Positions 1 through 11,922 are shown, counted from the stretch's first letter. The stretch: DNA of 35,615 nt from DATCVR01 sp036566745 (GCA_036566745.1 DATCVR010000223.1:1-35615); one strand, 5' to 3'. Numbers and translations are program-made. The notes: generated by a model not told the origin, from the sequence alone.

Positions 1-185
1 CCGCGACCACGATGATGCGTCGAATGCACCAGGCGGGTGCGGTCATTCGCCTGCGCCGGATCAGTCACGATCCGTACGCGCCCGGCGCAGCCTGTCGCTG
101 ACGACCGCCCCCGCCGCTTCGCGGCCCCGGTCAGCCCAGCCGCCTGCCTTCGGCACGGCGCGCGCGTCCACGTCAGGTCTGTCTC

Positions 186-1211
186 GTGATCACCATTCGT
201 CAGCTCCGTAAGACCTTCGCGTCCCCCGCCGGTGACGTCGTCGCCCTCGACGGCGTCGACCTCGACGTCCCCACCGGCGCGGTCGTCGGTGTCCTCGGAC
301 GCAGCGGTGCGGGCAAGAGCACGCTCCTGCGCTGCGTCTCCCTGCTCGAACGGCCCACCTCCGGCTCGGTCGAGATCGACGGCACCGACCTCACCTCTCT
401 TTCCGGCACCGACCTCCTGGCCGCCCGCCGCCGGATCGGCACCGTCTTCCAGCGCTTCAACCTGCTCGACTCGCGGACGGCCGCCGGCAACGTCGGGCTT
501 CCGCTCGAGCTCGCGGGCGTGGCCAGGCGCGAGCGGCAGGCCCGGGTGGCGCGGTTGCTGGAGCTGGTCGGATTGGCCGACAAGGCCGACGTGCACCCCG
601 CCCAGCTCTCCGGCGGCCAGCAGCAGCGGGTCGGCATCGCCCGGGCCCTTGCCGCCGATCCGGCCCTGCTGCTCTGCGACGAGGCGACCTCCGCACTCGA
701 CCCGGAGACCACCCGCTCGGTCCTCGGGCTGCTGCGCAGGGTCAACGACGAGCTCGGCCTCACGATCCTGCTGATCACTCACGAGATGGACGTCGTGACC
801 ACGGTCTGCGACTCCGCGGCGATCCTCGAGGATGGGCGGGTCGGGGCCGGTGGCCCGGTCCCCGAGTTGGCCGCCACCCCCGGAAACCTGCTCTCCGACG
901 GCCTGTTTCCGCAGGTCGGAGAGGTGGACGGCGACGTCCTCGACGCCGTGCGCCACAGCGGGCAGCGGCTCGTGGACGTGACGTTCCTCGGCGCCGCGGC
1001 CGATCGTCCGCTCCTGGCCGAGGTCATCCGCACCATCGACGGCGACGTGTCGATTCTGGCCGGCGGCGTCGAGACAGTACGCGGACGACGAGTGGGCCGG
1101 CTCCGGGTGGGCATCGGCGGCGGGACGGCGAACGTCGCCACGGCCGTCGCGTTGCTGCGTGCCGGCGGCGCCGTCGCCGACGTGGTCGGGGGAGAGGCGA
1201 GCCACGAATGA
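186..1211 (+). CDS. metN: Methionine ABC transporter ATP-binding protein MetN
   Basis: This 341-residue protein is the cytoplasmic ATPase that powers methionine uptake with MetI and MetQ. Visible motifs are Walker A GRSGAGKST (residues 38-46), Q-loop Gln89, signature LSGGQQQR (141-148) and Walker B LLLCDE (161-166) followed by ATSALDP. Residues about 260-335 form the extra C-terminal NIL/ACT-like domain which, in the MetN family, binds methionine and shuts the transporter down when internal methionine is high. The GTG start gives the usual MITIRxL N-terminus; no strong Shine-Dalgarno precedes it. It overlaps metI by 4 bases (ATGA), so the two are translationally coupled. MetN rather than another amino-acid ATPase is supported by the NIL region and by the MetQ-type lipoprotein downstream. 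Confidence 0.93.
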   Translation: MITIRQLRKTFASPAGDVVALDGVDLDVPTGAVVGVLGRSGAGKSTLLRCVSLLERPTSGSVEIDGTDLTSLSGTDLLAARRRIGTVFQRFNLLDSRTAAGNVGLPLELAGVARRERQARVARLLELVGLADKADVHPAQLSGGQQQRVGIARALAADPALLLCDEATSALDPETTRSVLGLLRRVNDELGLTILLITHEMDVVTTVCDSAAILEDGRVGAGGPVPELAATPGNLLSDGLFPQVGEVDGDVLDAVRHSGQRLVDVTFLGAAADRPLLAEVIRTIDGDVSILAGGVETVRGRRVGRLRVGIGGGTANVATAVALLRAGGAVADVVGGEASHE

Positions 1212-1867
1212 GCGACTGGGAACGCTGGGCCCCGGAGCTCTGGGAGGCCACGCTGCAGACGCTCGGCATGGTCGGTGCGGCCGCCCTGGTCACGGTCGTC
1301 CTCGGGCTGCCGCTCGGAGTCCTGCTGGCGAGCGCCGCTCCCGGCGGGCTGGCCCCGTCGCCGGCGCTCTCGCGGGTGCTGGGCGCCGTGGTCGACGTCG
1401 GCCGCTCGGTGCCGTTCATCATCCTGATGGTCGCGATCGTGCCGTTCACCCGGCTGGTCGTGGGGACGACGATCGGCAGTGCTGCGGCGGCCGTGCCGCT
1501 CACGGTGGCCGCGATCCCGTTCTTCGCCCGGCTCGTCGAGTCGTCGTTGCGCGGCGTCGACCCGGGCGTGGTCGACGCCGGACTGTCGATGGGCGCCTCG
1601 CGCCGCCAGCTCGTGGCGAAGGTGCTCGTCCCCGAGGCCCTGCCGGGCATCGTCTCCGGGATCACGATCACCGTTGTCGCCCTCGTCGGCTACTCGGCCA
1701 TGGCCGGCGCCGTGGGCGGGGGCGGGCTCGGCGACGTCGCCGTCAAGTACGGCTACCAGCGCTTCGAGCCGAGCGTGACGCTCGTGTGCGTGGTGGTCCT
1801 CGTGTTGCTCGTCAAGGCCGTGCAGGTGCTGGGCGACAGCTGGGCCCGCCGCCTGGCCCATCGATGA
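1208..1867 (+). CDS. metI: Methionine ABC transporter permease MetI
   Basis: This 219-residue integral membrane protein is the permease of the methionine importer. It has about five hydrophobic segments (the first about residues 18-40). An EAA-type coupling loop around 'PEALPGIVSGI' docks onto MetN, followed by the family-typical 'GYSAMAGAVGGGGLGD' stretch. Length and layout match MetI (about 217 residues). The ATG overlaps the metN stop codon. The specificity call (methionine, possibly also D-methionine) comes from family similarity and operon context, not from residues I can point to. Confidence 0.92.
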   Translation: MSDWERWAPELWEATLQTLGMVGAAALVTVVLGLPLGVLLASAAPGGLAPSPALSRVLGAVVDVGRSVPFIILMVAIVPFTRLVVGTTIGSAAAAVPLTVAAIPFFARLVESSLRGVDPGVVDAGLSMGASRRQLVAKVLVPEALPGIVSGITITVVALVGYSAMAGAVGGGGLGDVAVKYGYQRFEPSVTLVCVVVLVLLVKAVQVLGDSWARRLAHR

Positions 1868-1943
1868 ACCCCTCACCCGACCACCTCAGCAGCGTCTCGA
1901 CGACCTCGGGACGCGGATCATCACCCTTCGAGAAGGAGACACC

Positions 1944-2756
1944 ATGAGAAGGACCCTGACCCTCGCCGGTGCCGTGGCTGCAGTGACCCTGCTGGCCGCG
2001 TGCGGCGGTGACGCCGACGACGCGTCCGCGGAGGCCCAGACCATTCGGGTCGGCGCCAGCCCGGTCCCGCACGCCGAGATCCTGGAGTTCGTCCAGGACG
2101 AGCTCGCGGCCGACGCCGGCATCGACCTCGAGATCGTCGAGTTCACCGACTACGTGCAGCCGAACGTCGCGTTGGACGAGGGCGAGATCGACGCGAACTT
2201 CTTCCAGCACGTGCCGTACCTCGACGAGCAGGAGGCCGACCGCGGCTACGACTTCGAGGTGGTCACGCCGGTCCACCTCGAGCCGCTGGCGATCTACCCC
2301 CAGCAGAGCGACTCGCTCGACGATCTCCCGGAGGGCGCCCAGGTGATCATTCCGAACGACCCGAGCAACAGCGGCCGGGCGCTCAACCTGCTCGCCGGCG
2401 AGGGCCTGATCGAGCTGGCCGAGGGCGCGGGGATCTCAGCGACCCAGCAGGACGTCACCGACGCCATGGGTCTGGTGATCGACGAGCTCGACGCCGCGTC
2501 GCTGCCGCGCAGCCTGCCCGACGCCGATCTCGGGGTGATCAACACCAACTTCGCGCTGGAGGCCGGACTGAATCCTGCCGAGGACGCCCTGGCCGTCGAG
2601 TCCGCCGAGGACAACCCGTACGCCAACGTGCTGGTCGTCCGGGCCGGCGACGAGGACGCCGAGAACGTGCGGACCCTGGCCGAGCTGCTCACCTCGGACG
2701 AGGTCGCGCGGTTCATCGAGGACACCTACGACGGCGCCGTCGTGCCGGCAAACTGA
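1944..2756 (+). CDS. metQ: Methionine-binding lipoprotein MetQ (NlpA family)
   Basis: This 270-residue substrate-binding lipoprotein is predicted to be anchored on the outer face of the membrane and to pass methionine to MetI. It begins with a short basic region, a hydrophobic stretch and lipobox LAAC with the lipidated Cys at residue 20, followed by a Gly/Asp-rich tether. The mature part carries NlpA-family landmarks: 'IRVGASPVPHAEIL', 'DYVQPNVALDEGEIDANFFQHVPYL' (in pieces), 'IIPNDPSNSGRALNLL' and a C-terminal 'NPYANVLVVR'. An AAGGAG ribosome site at 1933-1938 sits 5 bases before the ATG. The 76-base gap after metI holds no other gene. It is the last gene of metNIQ. Confidence 0.93.
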   Translation: MRRTLTLAGAVAAVTLLAACGGDADDASAEAQTIRVGASPVPHAEILEFVQDELAADAGIDLEIVEFTDYVQPNVALDEGEIDANFFQHVPYLDEQEADRGYDFEVVTPVHLEPLAIYPQQSDSLDDLPEGAQVIIPNDPSNSGRALNLLAGEGLIELAEGAGISATQQDVTDAMGLVIDELDAASLPRSLPDADLGVINTNFALEAGLNPAEDALAVESAEDNPYANVLVVRAGDEDAENVRTLAELLTSDEVARFIEDTYDGAVVPAN

Positions 2757-3075
2757 GGACGGGGAATGATCGACGGCGTCCGGCTTATCGTGCCTGGTCA
2801 CAGGCGATGGCCGGCGCTGTCGATCGCGGTCTTCGACGGGCCGGTGCGCCGAGGTGCTTGACGAGACCGTGGTGTCGGGGAGATGCTGCTGGTACGCCAA
2901 AGGGGGAGAGGGCGAGGGAGTGTCTCGGACGGGTTGGGCCGCCGCTCGACAGCAGTGAGCCTCATAGGCTAAACTGCCATTTTGCGCTGTCCGCCACCCC
3001 TCCTGCCCGTGAGGGGCGTGGTCTGCGCAAACCACGCGATCCAACTCCATCCGTGTGCCCTCGGAAGGACCCCTC
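2757..3075. other. metQ-rpoB intergenic region (rpoB promoter and leader)
   Basis: This 319-base gap carries no convincing gene. The first about 180 bases show only weak inverted repeats (GGACG/CGTCC near 2758-2782) that might end metNIQ. From 2946 onward lies the rpoB promoter and leader (listed separately), with two adjacent small hairpins: CCCCTC 2997-3002 with GAGGGG 3011-3016, and GCGTGGT 3016-3022 with ACCACGC 3031-3037. Both have 8-base loops. No L10-L12 genes (rplJ/rplL), the common neighbours of rpoB, are present here. Confidence 0.6.
2946..2975 (+). promoter_or_regulatory. Predicted rpoBC promoter
   Basis: A TCGACA -35 box (2946-2951, one mismatch from TTGACA) is followed after 18 bases by a TAAACT -10 box (2970-2975). 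Transcription would start near 2982, leaving a leader of about 94 bases before the TTG start of rpoB. An overlapping TAGGCT (2965-2970) is a weaker alternative. The call is from sequence match only. Confidence 0.6.
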
Positions 3076-6000
3076 TTGGCCGTCACGCGCACCGACTCCC
3101 AAACCACCAACGGCTCGCGCCGCATCTCCTTTGCCAAGATCCGAGAGCCCCTCGAGGTACCCAACCTCCTTGCGCTCCAGATCGACAGCTTCGACTGGCT
3201 TCTCGGCAACTCGCGCTGGCAGGCGCGAGTTTCCGCTGCTGAGGCCGAAGGCCGCAACGACGTCAACACGACGTCCGGCCTCCAGGAGATCCTCGACGAG
3301 ATCAGCCCGATCGAGGACTTCTCGGGGACGATGTCCCTGTCGTTCTCCAACCCTCGTTTCGAGGACCCGAAGAACAGCATCGACGAGTGCAAGATGCGTG
3401 ACTTCACGTACTCCGCACCGCTGTTCGTCACCGCCGAGTTCATCAACAACGAAACCGGCGAGATCAAGTCCCAGACGGTGTTCATGGGCGACTTCCCGCT
3501 CATGACCAACAAGGGGACCTTCGTCATCAACGGCACCGAGCGTGTCGTCGTCTCGCAGCTGGTCCGCTCCCCGGGCGTCTACTTCGAGCGTTCGCTCGAC
3601 AAGGCCTCCGACAAGGACATCTACACCTCCAAGGTCATCCCGTCGCGAGGTGCCTGGCTCGAGTTCGAGATCGACAAGCGCGACATGGTCGGTGTCCGCC
3701 TCGACCGCAAGCGCAAGCAGAACGTCACCGTCCTGCTCAAGGCGCTCGGCTGGACCAACGAGCAGATCCTCGAGGAGTTCGGCGACTACGAGTCGATGCG
3801 CGCCACGCTCGAGAAGGACCACACCACCACGCAGGACGAGGCGCTGCTCGACATCTACCGCAAGATGCGCCCGGGCGAACCCCCCACGCGGGAGGCCGCC
3901 CAGCAGCTCCTCGAGAACGCCTACTTCAACCCGAAGCGGTACGACCTCGCCAAGGTGGGTCGTTACAAGGTCGACAAGAAGCTCGGCCTCGATCTCGACC
4001 TCGAGCAGAGCACCCTCACGCTCGACGACATCGTGGCCACGCTGCGCTACCTCGTCCGACTCCACGCCGGCGAGACCGAGCTGACCACCGGCGACCGCAC
4101 CGTCCGGGTCGAGGTCGACGACATCGATCACTTCGGCAACCGGCGCCTTCGCACGGTGGGCGAGCTGATCCAGAACCAGGTCCGCACCGGTCTGTCGCGC
4201 ATGGAGCGGGTCGTCCGCGAGCGGATGACCACCCAGGACGTCGAGGCCATCACGCCTCAGACGCTGATCAACATCCGTCCGGTCGTGGCCGCGATCAAGG
4301 AGTTCTTCGGAACCTCCCAGCTCTCGCAGTTCATGGACCAGACCAACCCGCTGGCCGGCCTGACCCACAAGCGCCGCCTGTCGGCGCTGGGCCCGGGTGG
4401 CCTCTCGCGTGAGCGGGCGGGCATGGAGGTCCGCGACGTCCACCCGTCGCACTACGGCCGGATGTGCCCGATCGAGACGCCCGAGGGCCCGAACATCGGC
4501 CTGATCGGCTCGCTGGCCACCTACGGTCGCATCAACGCCTTCGGGTTCGTCGAGACGCCGTACCGCAAGGTCGTCAAGGGCAAGGTCACCGACGACATCC
4601 ACTACCTGAGCGCCGACGAGGAAGACCTCAACGTCATCGCCCAGGCCAACGCCGCCCTGTCCAAGGACGGCCACTTCGCCGAGGACCGCGTGCTGGTCCG
4701 CAAGCGTGGCGGCGAGTTCGAGGCCGTGCCGGGCGACGAGGTCGACTACATGGACGTCTCGCCGCGCCAGATGGTGTCGGTGGCCACGGCCATGATCCCG
4801 TTCCTCGAACACGACGACGCCAACCGCGCGCTCATGGGTTCCAACATGCAGCGCCAGGCCGTGCCGTTGCTCCGCGCCGAGTCGCCGCTGGTCGGCACCG
4901 GCATGGAGTTCCACGCGGCCGTCGACGCCGGCGACGTCGTCGTGGCCGAGAAGGCCGGTGCGGTCACCGAGGTGTCCGCCGACTACGTCACGGTCATGGC
5001 CGACGACGGCACCTACCAGACCTACCAGCTGGCCAAGTTCCGCCGGTCCAACGCCGGTTCGTGCATCAACCAGCGCCCGATCGTCGACGAAGGCGCGCGG
5101 GTCGAGGTCGGCCAGGTCATCGCCGACGGCCCGTCCACCGACAGCGGTGAGATGGCGCTGGGCAAGAACCTGCTGGTCGCGTTCATGTCGTGGGAGGGTC
5201 ACAACTACGAAGACGCGATCATCCTGTCCCAGCGGCTGATCCAGGACGACGTCCTCACCTCGATCAAGATCGAGGAGCACGAGGTCGACGCCCGCGACAC
5301 CAAGCTGGGCCCGGAGGAGATCACCCGCGACATCCCGAACGTCTCCGAAGAGGTCCTCGCCGACCTCGACGAGCGCGGCATCATCCGCATCGGGGCCGAG
5401 GTCACCAACGGCGACATCCTGGTCGGCAAGGTCACGCCCAAGGGCGAGACCGAGCTCACCCCTGAGGAGCGCCTGCTCCGCGCGATCTTCGGTGAGAAGG
5501 CGCGCGAGGTGCGCGACACCTCGCTCAAGGTGCCCCACGGTGAGTCCGGCAAGGTCATCGGCGTGCGCGTCTTCGACCGCGAGGAAGGCGACGAGCTCGC
5601 GCCCGGCGTCAACCAGCTCGTGCGGGTCTACATCGCCCAGATGCGCAAGATCCAGGACGGCGACAAGCTCGCCGGCCGCCACGGCAACAAGGGCGTCATC
5701 TCCAAGATCCTCCCGGTCGAGGACATGCCGTTCCTCGAGGACGGCACTCCGGTCGACATCGTGCTCAACCCGCTCGGTGTCCCCAGCCGGATGAACCTCG
5801 GCCAGATCATGGAGACCCACCTCGGGTGGGTCGCCAAGACCGGCTGGGAGGTCGACGGCGACGACGCCGAGTGGAAGACGCGGCTGCGGAGCATCGGCGC
5901 TGCCGAGGCCCCGGCCGACACCAACGTCTCCACGCCGGTGTTCGACGGTGCGCTCGAAGACGAGATCACCGGTCTGCTCGGTTCCACGCTGCCCAACCGC

Positions 6001-6543
6001 GATGGTGTGCGGATGGTCGGCGGCGACGGCAAGGCACGGTTGTTCGACGGCCGCTCGGGTGAGCCTTTCCCGCACCCGGTCGCGGTCGGCTACCTCTACG
6101 TGCTCAAGCTCAACCACCTCGTCGACGACAAGATCCACGCCCGCTCGACGGGTCCGTACTCCATGATCACTCAGCAGCCGCTGGGTGGTAAGGCCCAGTT
6201 CGGTGGCCAGCGCTTCGGCGAGATGGAGGTCTGGGCACTGCAGGCCTACGGCGCCGCATACGCGCTGCAGGAGCTGCTGACGATCAAGTCCGACGACGTC
6301 GTGGGTCGCGTCAAGGTGTACGAGGCGATCGTCAAGGGCGAGAACATTCCCGAGCCGGGTATCCCCGAGTCGTTCAAGGTTCTCATCAAGGAGATGCAGT
6401 CGCTGTGCCTGAACGTCGAGGTGCTCTCCAGCGACGGCTCCCAGATCGAGATGCGTGAAACCGACGAGGACGTCTTCCGCGCCGCGGAAGAACTCGGCAT
6501 TGACCTGTCCCGGCGCGAGCCGAGCAGCGTCGAGGAGGTCTGA
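3076..6543 (+). CDS. rpoB: DNA-directed RNA polymerase subunit beta
   Basis: This is the beta subunit of RNA polymerase, which with beta' forms the catalytic cleft. I chose the TTG at 3076 (1155 residues) because GGAAGGA (3063-3069) is a good ribosome site 6 bases upstream and mycobacterial rpoB also begins at TTG; an in-frame GTG at 3055 would add seven residues and lacks such a site. All expected blocks are present: 'RVVVSQLVRSPGVYF', the rifampicin region (about 412-445, 'SQLSQFMDQTNPLAGLTHKR'), 'DYMDVSPRQMVSVA', 'GKNLLVAFMSWEGHNYEDAI', 'KLAGRHGNKGVI' and the C-terminal 'GGKAQFGGQRFGEMEVWALQ'. The main rifampicin-contact residues (Asp421, His431, Ser436; E. coli 516, 526, 531) are wild type. 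Thr423 and Ala427 replace E. coli Asn518 and Ser522. It is first in rpoBC. Confidence 0.98.
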   Translation: MAVTRTDSQTTNGSRRISFAKIREPLEVPNLLALQIDSFDWLLGNSRWQARVSAAEAEGRNDVNTTSGLQEILDEISPIEDFSGTMSLSFSNPRFEDPKNSIDECKMRDFTYSAPLFVTAEFINNETGEIKSQTVFMGDFPLMTNKGTFVINGTERVVVSQLVRSPGVYFERSLDKASDKDIYTSKVIPSRGAWLEFEIDKRDMVGVRLDRKRKQNVTVLLKALGWTNEQILEEFGDYESMRATLEKDHTTTQDEALLDIYRKMRPGEPPTREAAQQLLENAYFNPKRYDLAKVGRYKVDKKLGLDLDLEQSTLTLDDIVATLRYLVRLHAGETELTTGDRTVRVEVDDIDHFGNRRLRTVGELIQNQVRTGLSRMERVVRERMTTQDVEAITPQTLINIRPVVAAIKEFFGTSQLSQFMDQTNPLAGLTHKRRLSALGPGGLSRERAGMEVRDVHPSHYGRMCPIETPEGPNIGLIGSLATYGRINAFGFVETPYRKVVKGKVTDDIHYLSADEEDLNVIAQANAALSKDGHFAEDRVLVRKRGGEFEAVPGDEVDYMDVSPRQMVSVATAMIPFLEHDDANRALMGSNMQRQAVPLLRAESPLVGTGMEFHAAVDAGDVVVAEKAGAVTEVSADYVTVMADDGTYQTYQLAKFRRSNAGSCINQRPIVDEGARVEVGQVIADGPSTDSGEMALGKNLLVAFMSWEGHNYEDAIILSQRLIQDDVLTSIKIEEHEVDARDTKLGPEEITRDIPNVSEEVLADLDERGIIRIGAEVTNGDILVGKVTPKGETELTPEERLLRAIFGEKAREVRDTSLKVPHGESGKVIGVRVFDREEGDELAPGVNQLVRVYIAQMRKIQDGDKLAGRHGNKGVISKILPVEDMPFLEDGTPVDIVLNPLGVPSRMNLGQIMETHLGWVAKTGWEVDGDDAEWKTRLRSIGAAEAPADTNVSTPVFDGALEDEITGLLGSTLPNRDGVRMVGGDGKARLFDGRSGEPFPHPVAVGYLYVLKLNHLVDDKIHARSTGPYSMITQQPLGGKAQFGGQRFGEMEVWALQAYGAAYALQELLTIKSDDVVGRVKVYEAIVKGENIPEPGIPESFKVLIKEMQSLCLNVEVLSSDGSQIEMRETDEDVFRAAEELGIDLSRREPSSVEEV

Positions 6544-6547
6544 CGAC

Positions 6548-6586
6548 AGGCGGGAGGCCTGGCGCCCCTGACCAGGCCTCCCGCCT
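6548..6586 (+). terminator. Strong stem-loop between rpoB and rpoC
   Basis: Arms 6548-6562 (AGGCGGGAGGCCTGG) and 6572-6586 are perfect 15-bp complements around a 9-base loop, starting 4 bases after the rpoB stop. No T-run follows, and rpoC needs read-through, so an attenuator, a pause site or an RNA-processing/stability element is more likely than a full terminator. Confidence 0.6.
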
Positions 6587-6642
6587 CCGTCGGCCCACCA
6601 AACCGTCATATCTGACGACATTTGATCGAGAGAAGGACACAC

Positions 6643-10554
<3,912 letters not shown>

Positions 10555-10573
10555 CGCGCTGATCGTCGTTCGC

Positions 10574-10612
10574 CGCGAGGGCCGGCTCCCGTTTCGGGGG
10601 CCGGCCCTCGCG
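10574..10612 (+). terminator. rpoBC terminator hairpin
   Basis: Arms 10574-10590 (CGCGAGGGCCGGCTCCC) and 10596-10612 form a 17-bp stem (one G-T pair) with a 5-base GTTTC loop, 19 bases after the rpoC stop. It is not followed by a T-run, which is usual for actinobacterial hairpin terminators. Confidence 0.8.
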
Positions 10613-10771
10613 CGTCGGCCCGGACGTGATCCGATGAGGGGTGTGCCCTCTGACGCCATTGCTCCGCATTGGATCACGTGACAGAGGCGACGTGACGAAC
10701 GTGATGGTCCGGGGTAGCGTCGGTCCAGGTCGGAGGCGTTTCTCGTCGAGGCGCTGCACGACCCCCTCGCT

Positions 10772-10801
10772 TTGACCTGTGCCCACCTCAGCGGGTAACC
10801 T
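10772..10801 (+). promoter_or_regulatory. Predicted str-operon (rpsL) promoter
   Basis: A TTGACC -35 box (10772-10777) is followed after 18 bases by a TAACCT -10 box (10796-10801). This predicts a transcription start near 10808 and a leader of about 235 bases for rpsL-rpsG-fusA-tuf. It is among the best sigma-70-type matches in the window. Confidence 0.65.
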
Positions 10802-10911
10802 CAGTCTTCGTGCCTGGACTGCTCCGGGCCACCCGTCGTGCCCGCAGCGCGACAGGGCAGAACCACCGACCAAGCCGGCCGATTTCACGGCGGTGCGGGA
10901 CGGAACCGGGC

Positions 10912-10935
10912 CGACACGCCCGACCGCGGGGGTCG
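10912..10935 (+). repeat. Leader hairpin element, copy 1 (rpsL leader)
   Basis: This 24-base sequence (begins CGACACGCCCGACC, ends GGGGGTCG) is identical to 15590-15613 in the rpsJ leader. It can fold CGACC with GGTCG (5 bp) around GCGGG. It lies 107 bases upstream of the rpsL GTG, inside the predicted transcript. Confidence 0.7.
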
Positions 10936-11042
10936 TCACCGGCCGGCTCGCATTCCGGACCGTTCCCCTGGCATCGGCGCGATTGGCCCGGACACCACAC
11001 GTCGAGGCAGTTCGACACACGCACGAGGACAACGGAGACGTA

Positions 11043-11417
11043 GTGCCCACGATCCAGCAGCTGGTCCGCAAGGGCCGCCAGGACAAGGTCGCGAAGAACA
11101 AGACCCCGGCGCTCAAGGGCAGCCCGCAGCGGCGCGGCGTGTGCACGCGCGTCTACACGACCACGCCGAAGAAGCCGAACTCGGCGCTTCGCAAGGTCGC
11201 GCGCGTCAAGCTGACCAGCCAGATCGAGGTCACCGCCTACATCCCGGGCGTCGGCCACAACCTGCAGGAGCACTCGATGGTGCTCGTGCGCGGTGGTCGC
11301 GTGAAGGACCTGCCCGGCGTCCGATACAAGATCGTTCGCGGCTCGCTCGACACCCAGGGCGTCAAGAACCGCAAGCAGGCTCGCAGCCGGTACGGCGCGA
11401 AGAAGGAGAAGAGCTGA
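11043..11417 (+). CDS. rpsL: 30S ribosomal protein S12
   Basis: S12 (124 residues) lies at the decoding centre of the 30S subunit. I chose the GTG at 11043 because it gives the canonical VPTIQQLVRKGR start, and GGAGA (11034-11038) sits 4 bases upstream; a longer in-frame reading from 10779 covers only leader sequence. 'TPKKPNSALRKVARV' and 'VKDLPGVRYKIVRG' carry the lysines (E. coli Lys42 and Lys87) whose mutation gives streptomycin resistance; both are wild type. The Asp in 'KDLPG' is the methylthiolation site in some bacteria. It is the first gene of the str operon, and its stop overlaps the rpsG start by one base. Confidence 0.98.
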   Translation: MPTIQQLVRKGRQDKVAKNKTPALKGSPQRRGVCTRVYTTTPKKPNSALRKVARVKLTSQIEVTAYIPGVGHNLQEHSMVLVRGGRVKDLPGVRYKIVRGSLDTQGVKNRKQARSRYGAKKEKS

Positions 11418-11887
11418 TGCCGCGCAAGGGCCCCGCCCCGAAGCGTCCGATCGTCGTCGACCCCGTCTACGGCTCGCCGCTGGTCACCCAGCTGGTCAAC
11501 AAGGTCCTCGTCGACGGCAAGAAGTCCGTCGCCGAGGCCATCGTGCACGGCGCGCTCGAGGGCGCTCGTGAGAAGACCGGCACCGACCCCGTCGTCACGC
11601 TCAAGCGTGCTCTCGACAACGTCAAGCCCGCCATCGAGGTCAAGAGCCGCCGTGTCGGTGGCGCCACCTACCAGGTGCCGATCGAGGTCAAGGCCGGCCG
11701 AGCCAACACGCTCGCGCTGCGCTGGCTCGTCGGCTACTCGCGGGCCCGTCGTGAGAAGACCATGACCGAGCGCCTGATGAACGAGATCCTCGACGCCTCC
11801 AACGGCCTCGGCGCCAGCGTGAAGCGCCGCGAGGACACCCACAAGATGGCCGAGTCCAACAAGGCCTTCGCGCACTACCGCTGGTAA
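11417..11887 (+). CDS. rpsG: 30S ribosomal protein S7
   Basis: S7 (156 residues) nucleates assembly of the 30S head and sits near the E site. The ATG at 11417 overlaps the rpsL TGA, and the AAGGAG inside the end of rpsL serves as ribosome site, so the genes are coupled. The sequence is full length, from MPRKGPAPKRP through 'KSRRVGGATYQVPIEV' and 'LRWLVGYSRARREKTM' to the C-terminal 'ESNKAFAHYRW'. In E. coli S7 is the str-operon translational repressor binding the S12-S7 spacer; here there is no spacer, so that mode is unlikely to operate in the same form. Confidence 0.98.
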   Translation: MPRKGPAPKRPIVVDPVYGSPLVTQLVNKVLVDGKKSVAEAIVHGALEGAREKTGTDPVVTLKRALDNVKPAIEVKSRRVGGATYQVPIEVKAGRANTLALRWLVGYSRARREKTMTERLMNEILDASNGLGASVKRREDTHKMAESNKAFAHYRW

Positions 11888-11922
11888 TCCGGCCACAGAC
11901 GATTCAGGGAAGCGACGCACGA

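Larger units (their letters stand above)
10613..11042. other. rpoC-rpsL intergenic region
   Basis: This 430-base non-coding stretch has three parts. First is an upstream block with an inverted repeat (ACGTGATCC 10624-10632 with GGATCACGT 10671-10679, extendable to 13 bp) enclosing a GAGGG/CCCTC mini-hairpin, plus four ACGTGA hexamers (10624, 10676, 10690, 10699). Second is a near-consensus promoter at 10772-10801. Third is a leader of about 235 bases with the 24-base hairpin element at 10912-10935, also found before rpsJ. Reading frames across the leader join in frame to rpsL but have no ribosome site and no homology. Confidence 0.6.

Noticed and set aside
1..185. Possible SAM riboswitch upstream of metN
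   Set aside because: Small hairpins exist (GGATC 58-62 / GATCC 69-73; CGAATG 21-26 / CATTCG 44-49), but I could not find the conserved cores of the SAM-I/IV or SAM-II families. The region may also be cut by the window start.
10779..11042. N-terminal extension of S12 from an upstream GTG
   Set aside because: The in-frame stretch covers the leader and the hairpin element; S12 has an invariant short N-terminus beginning at 11043 with its own ribosome site.
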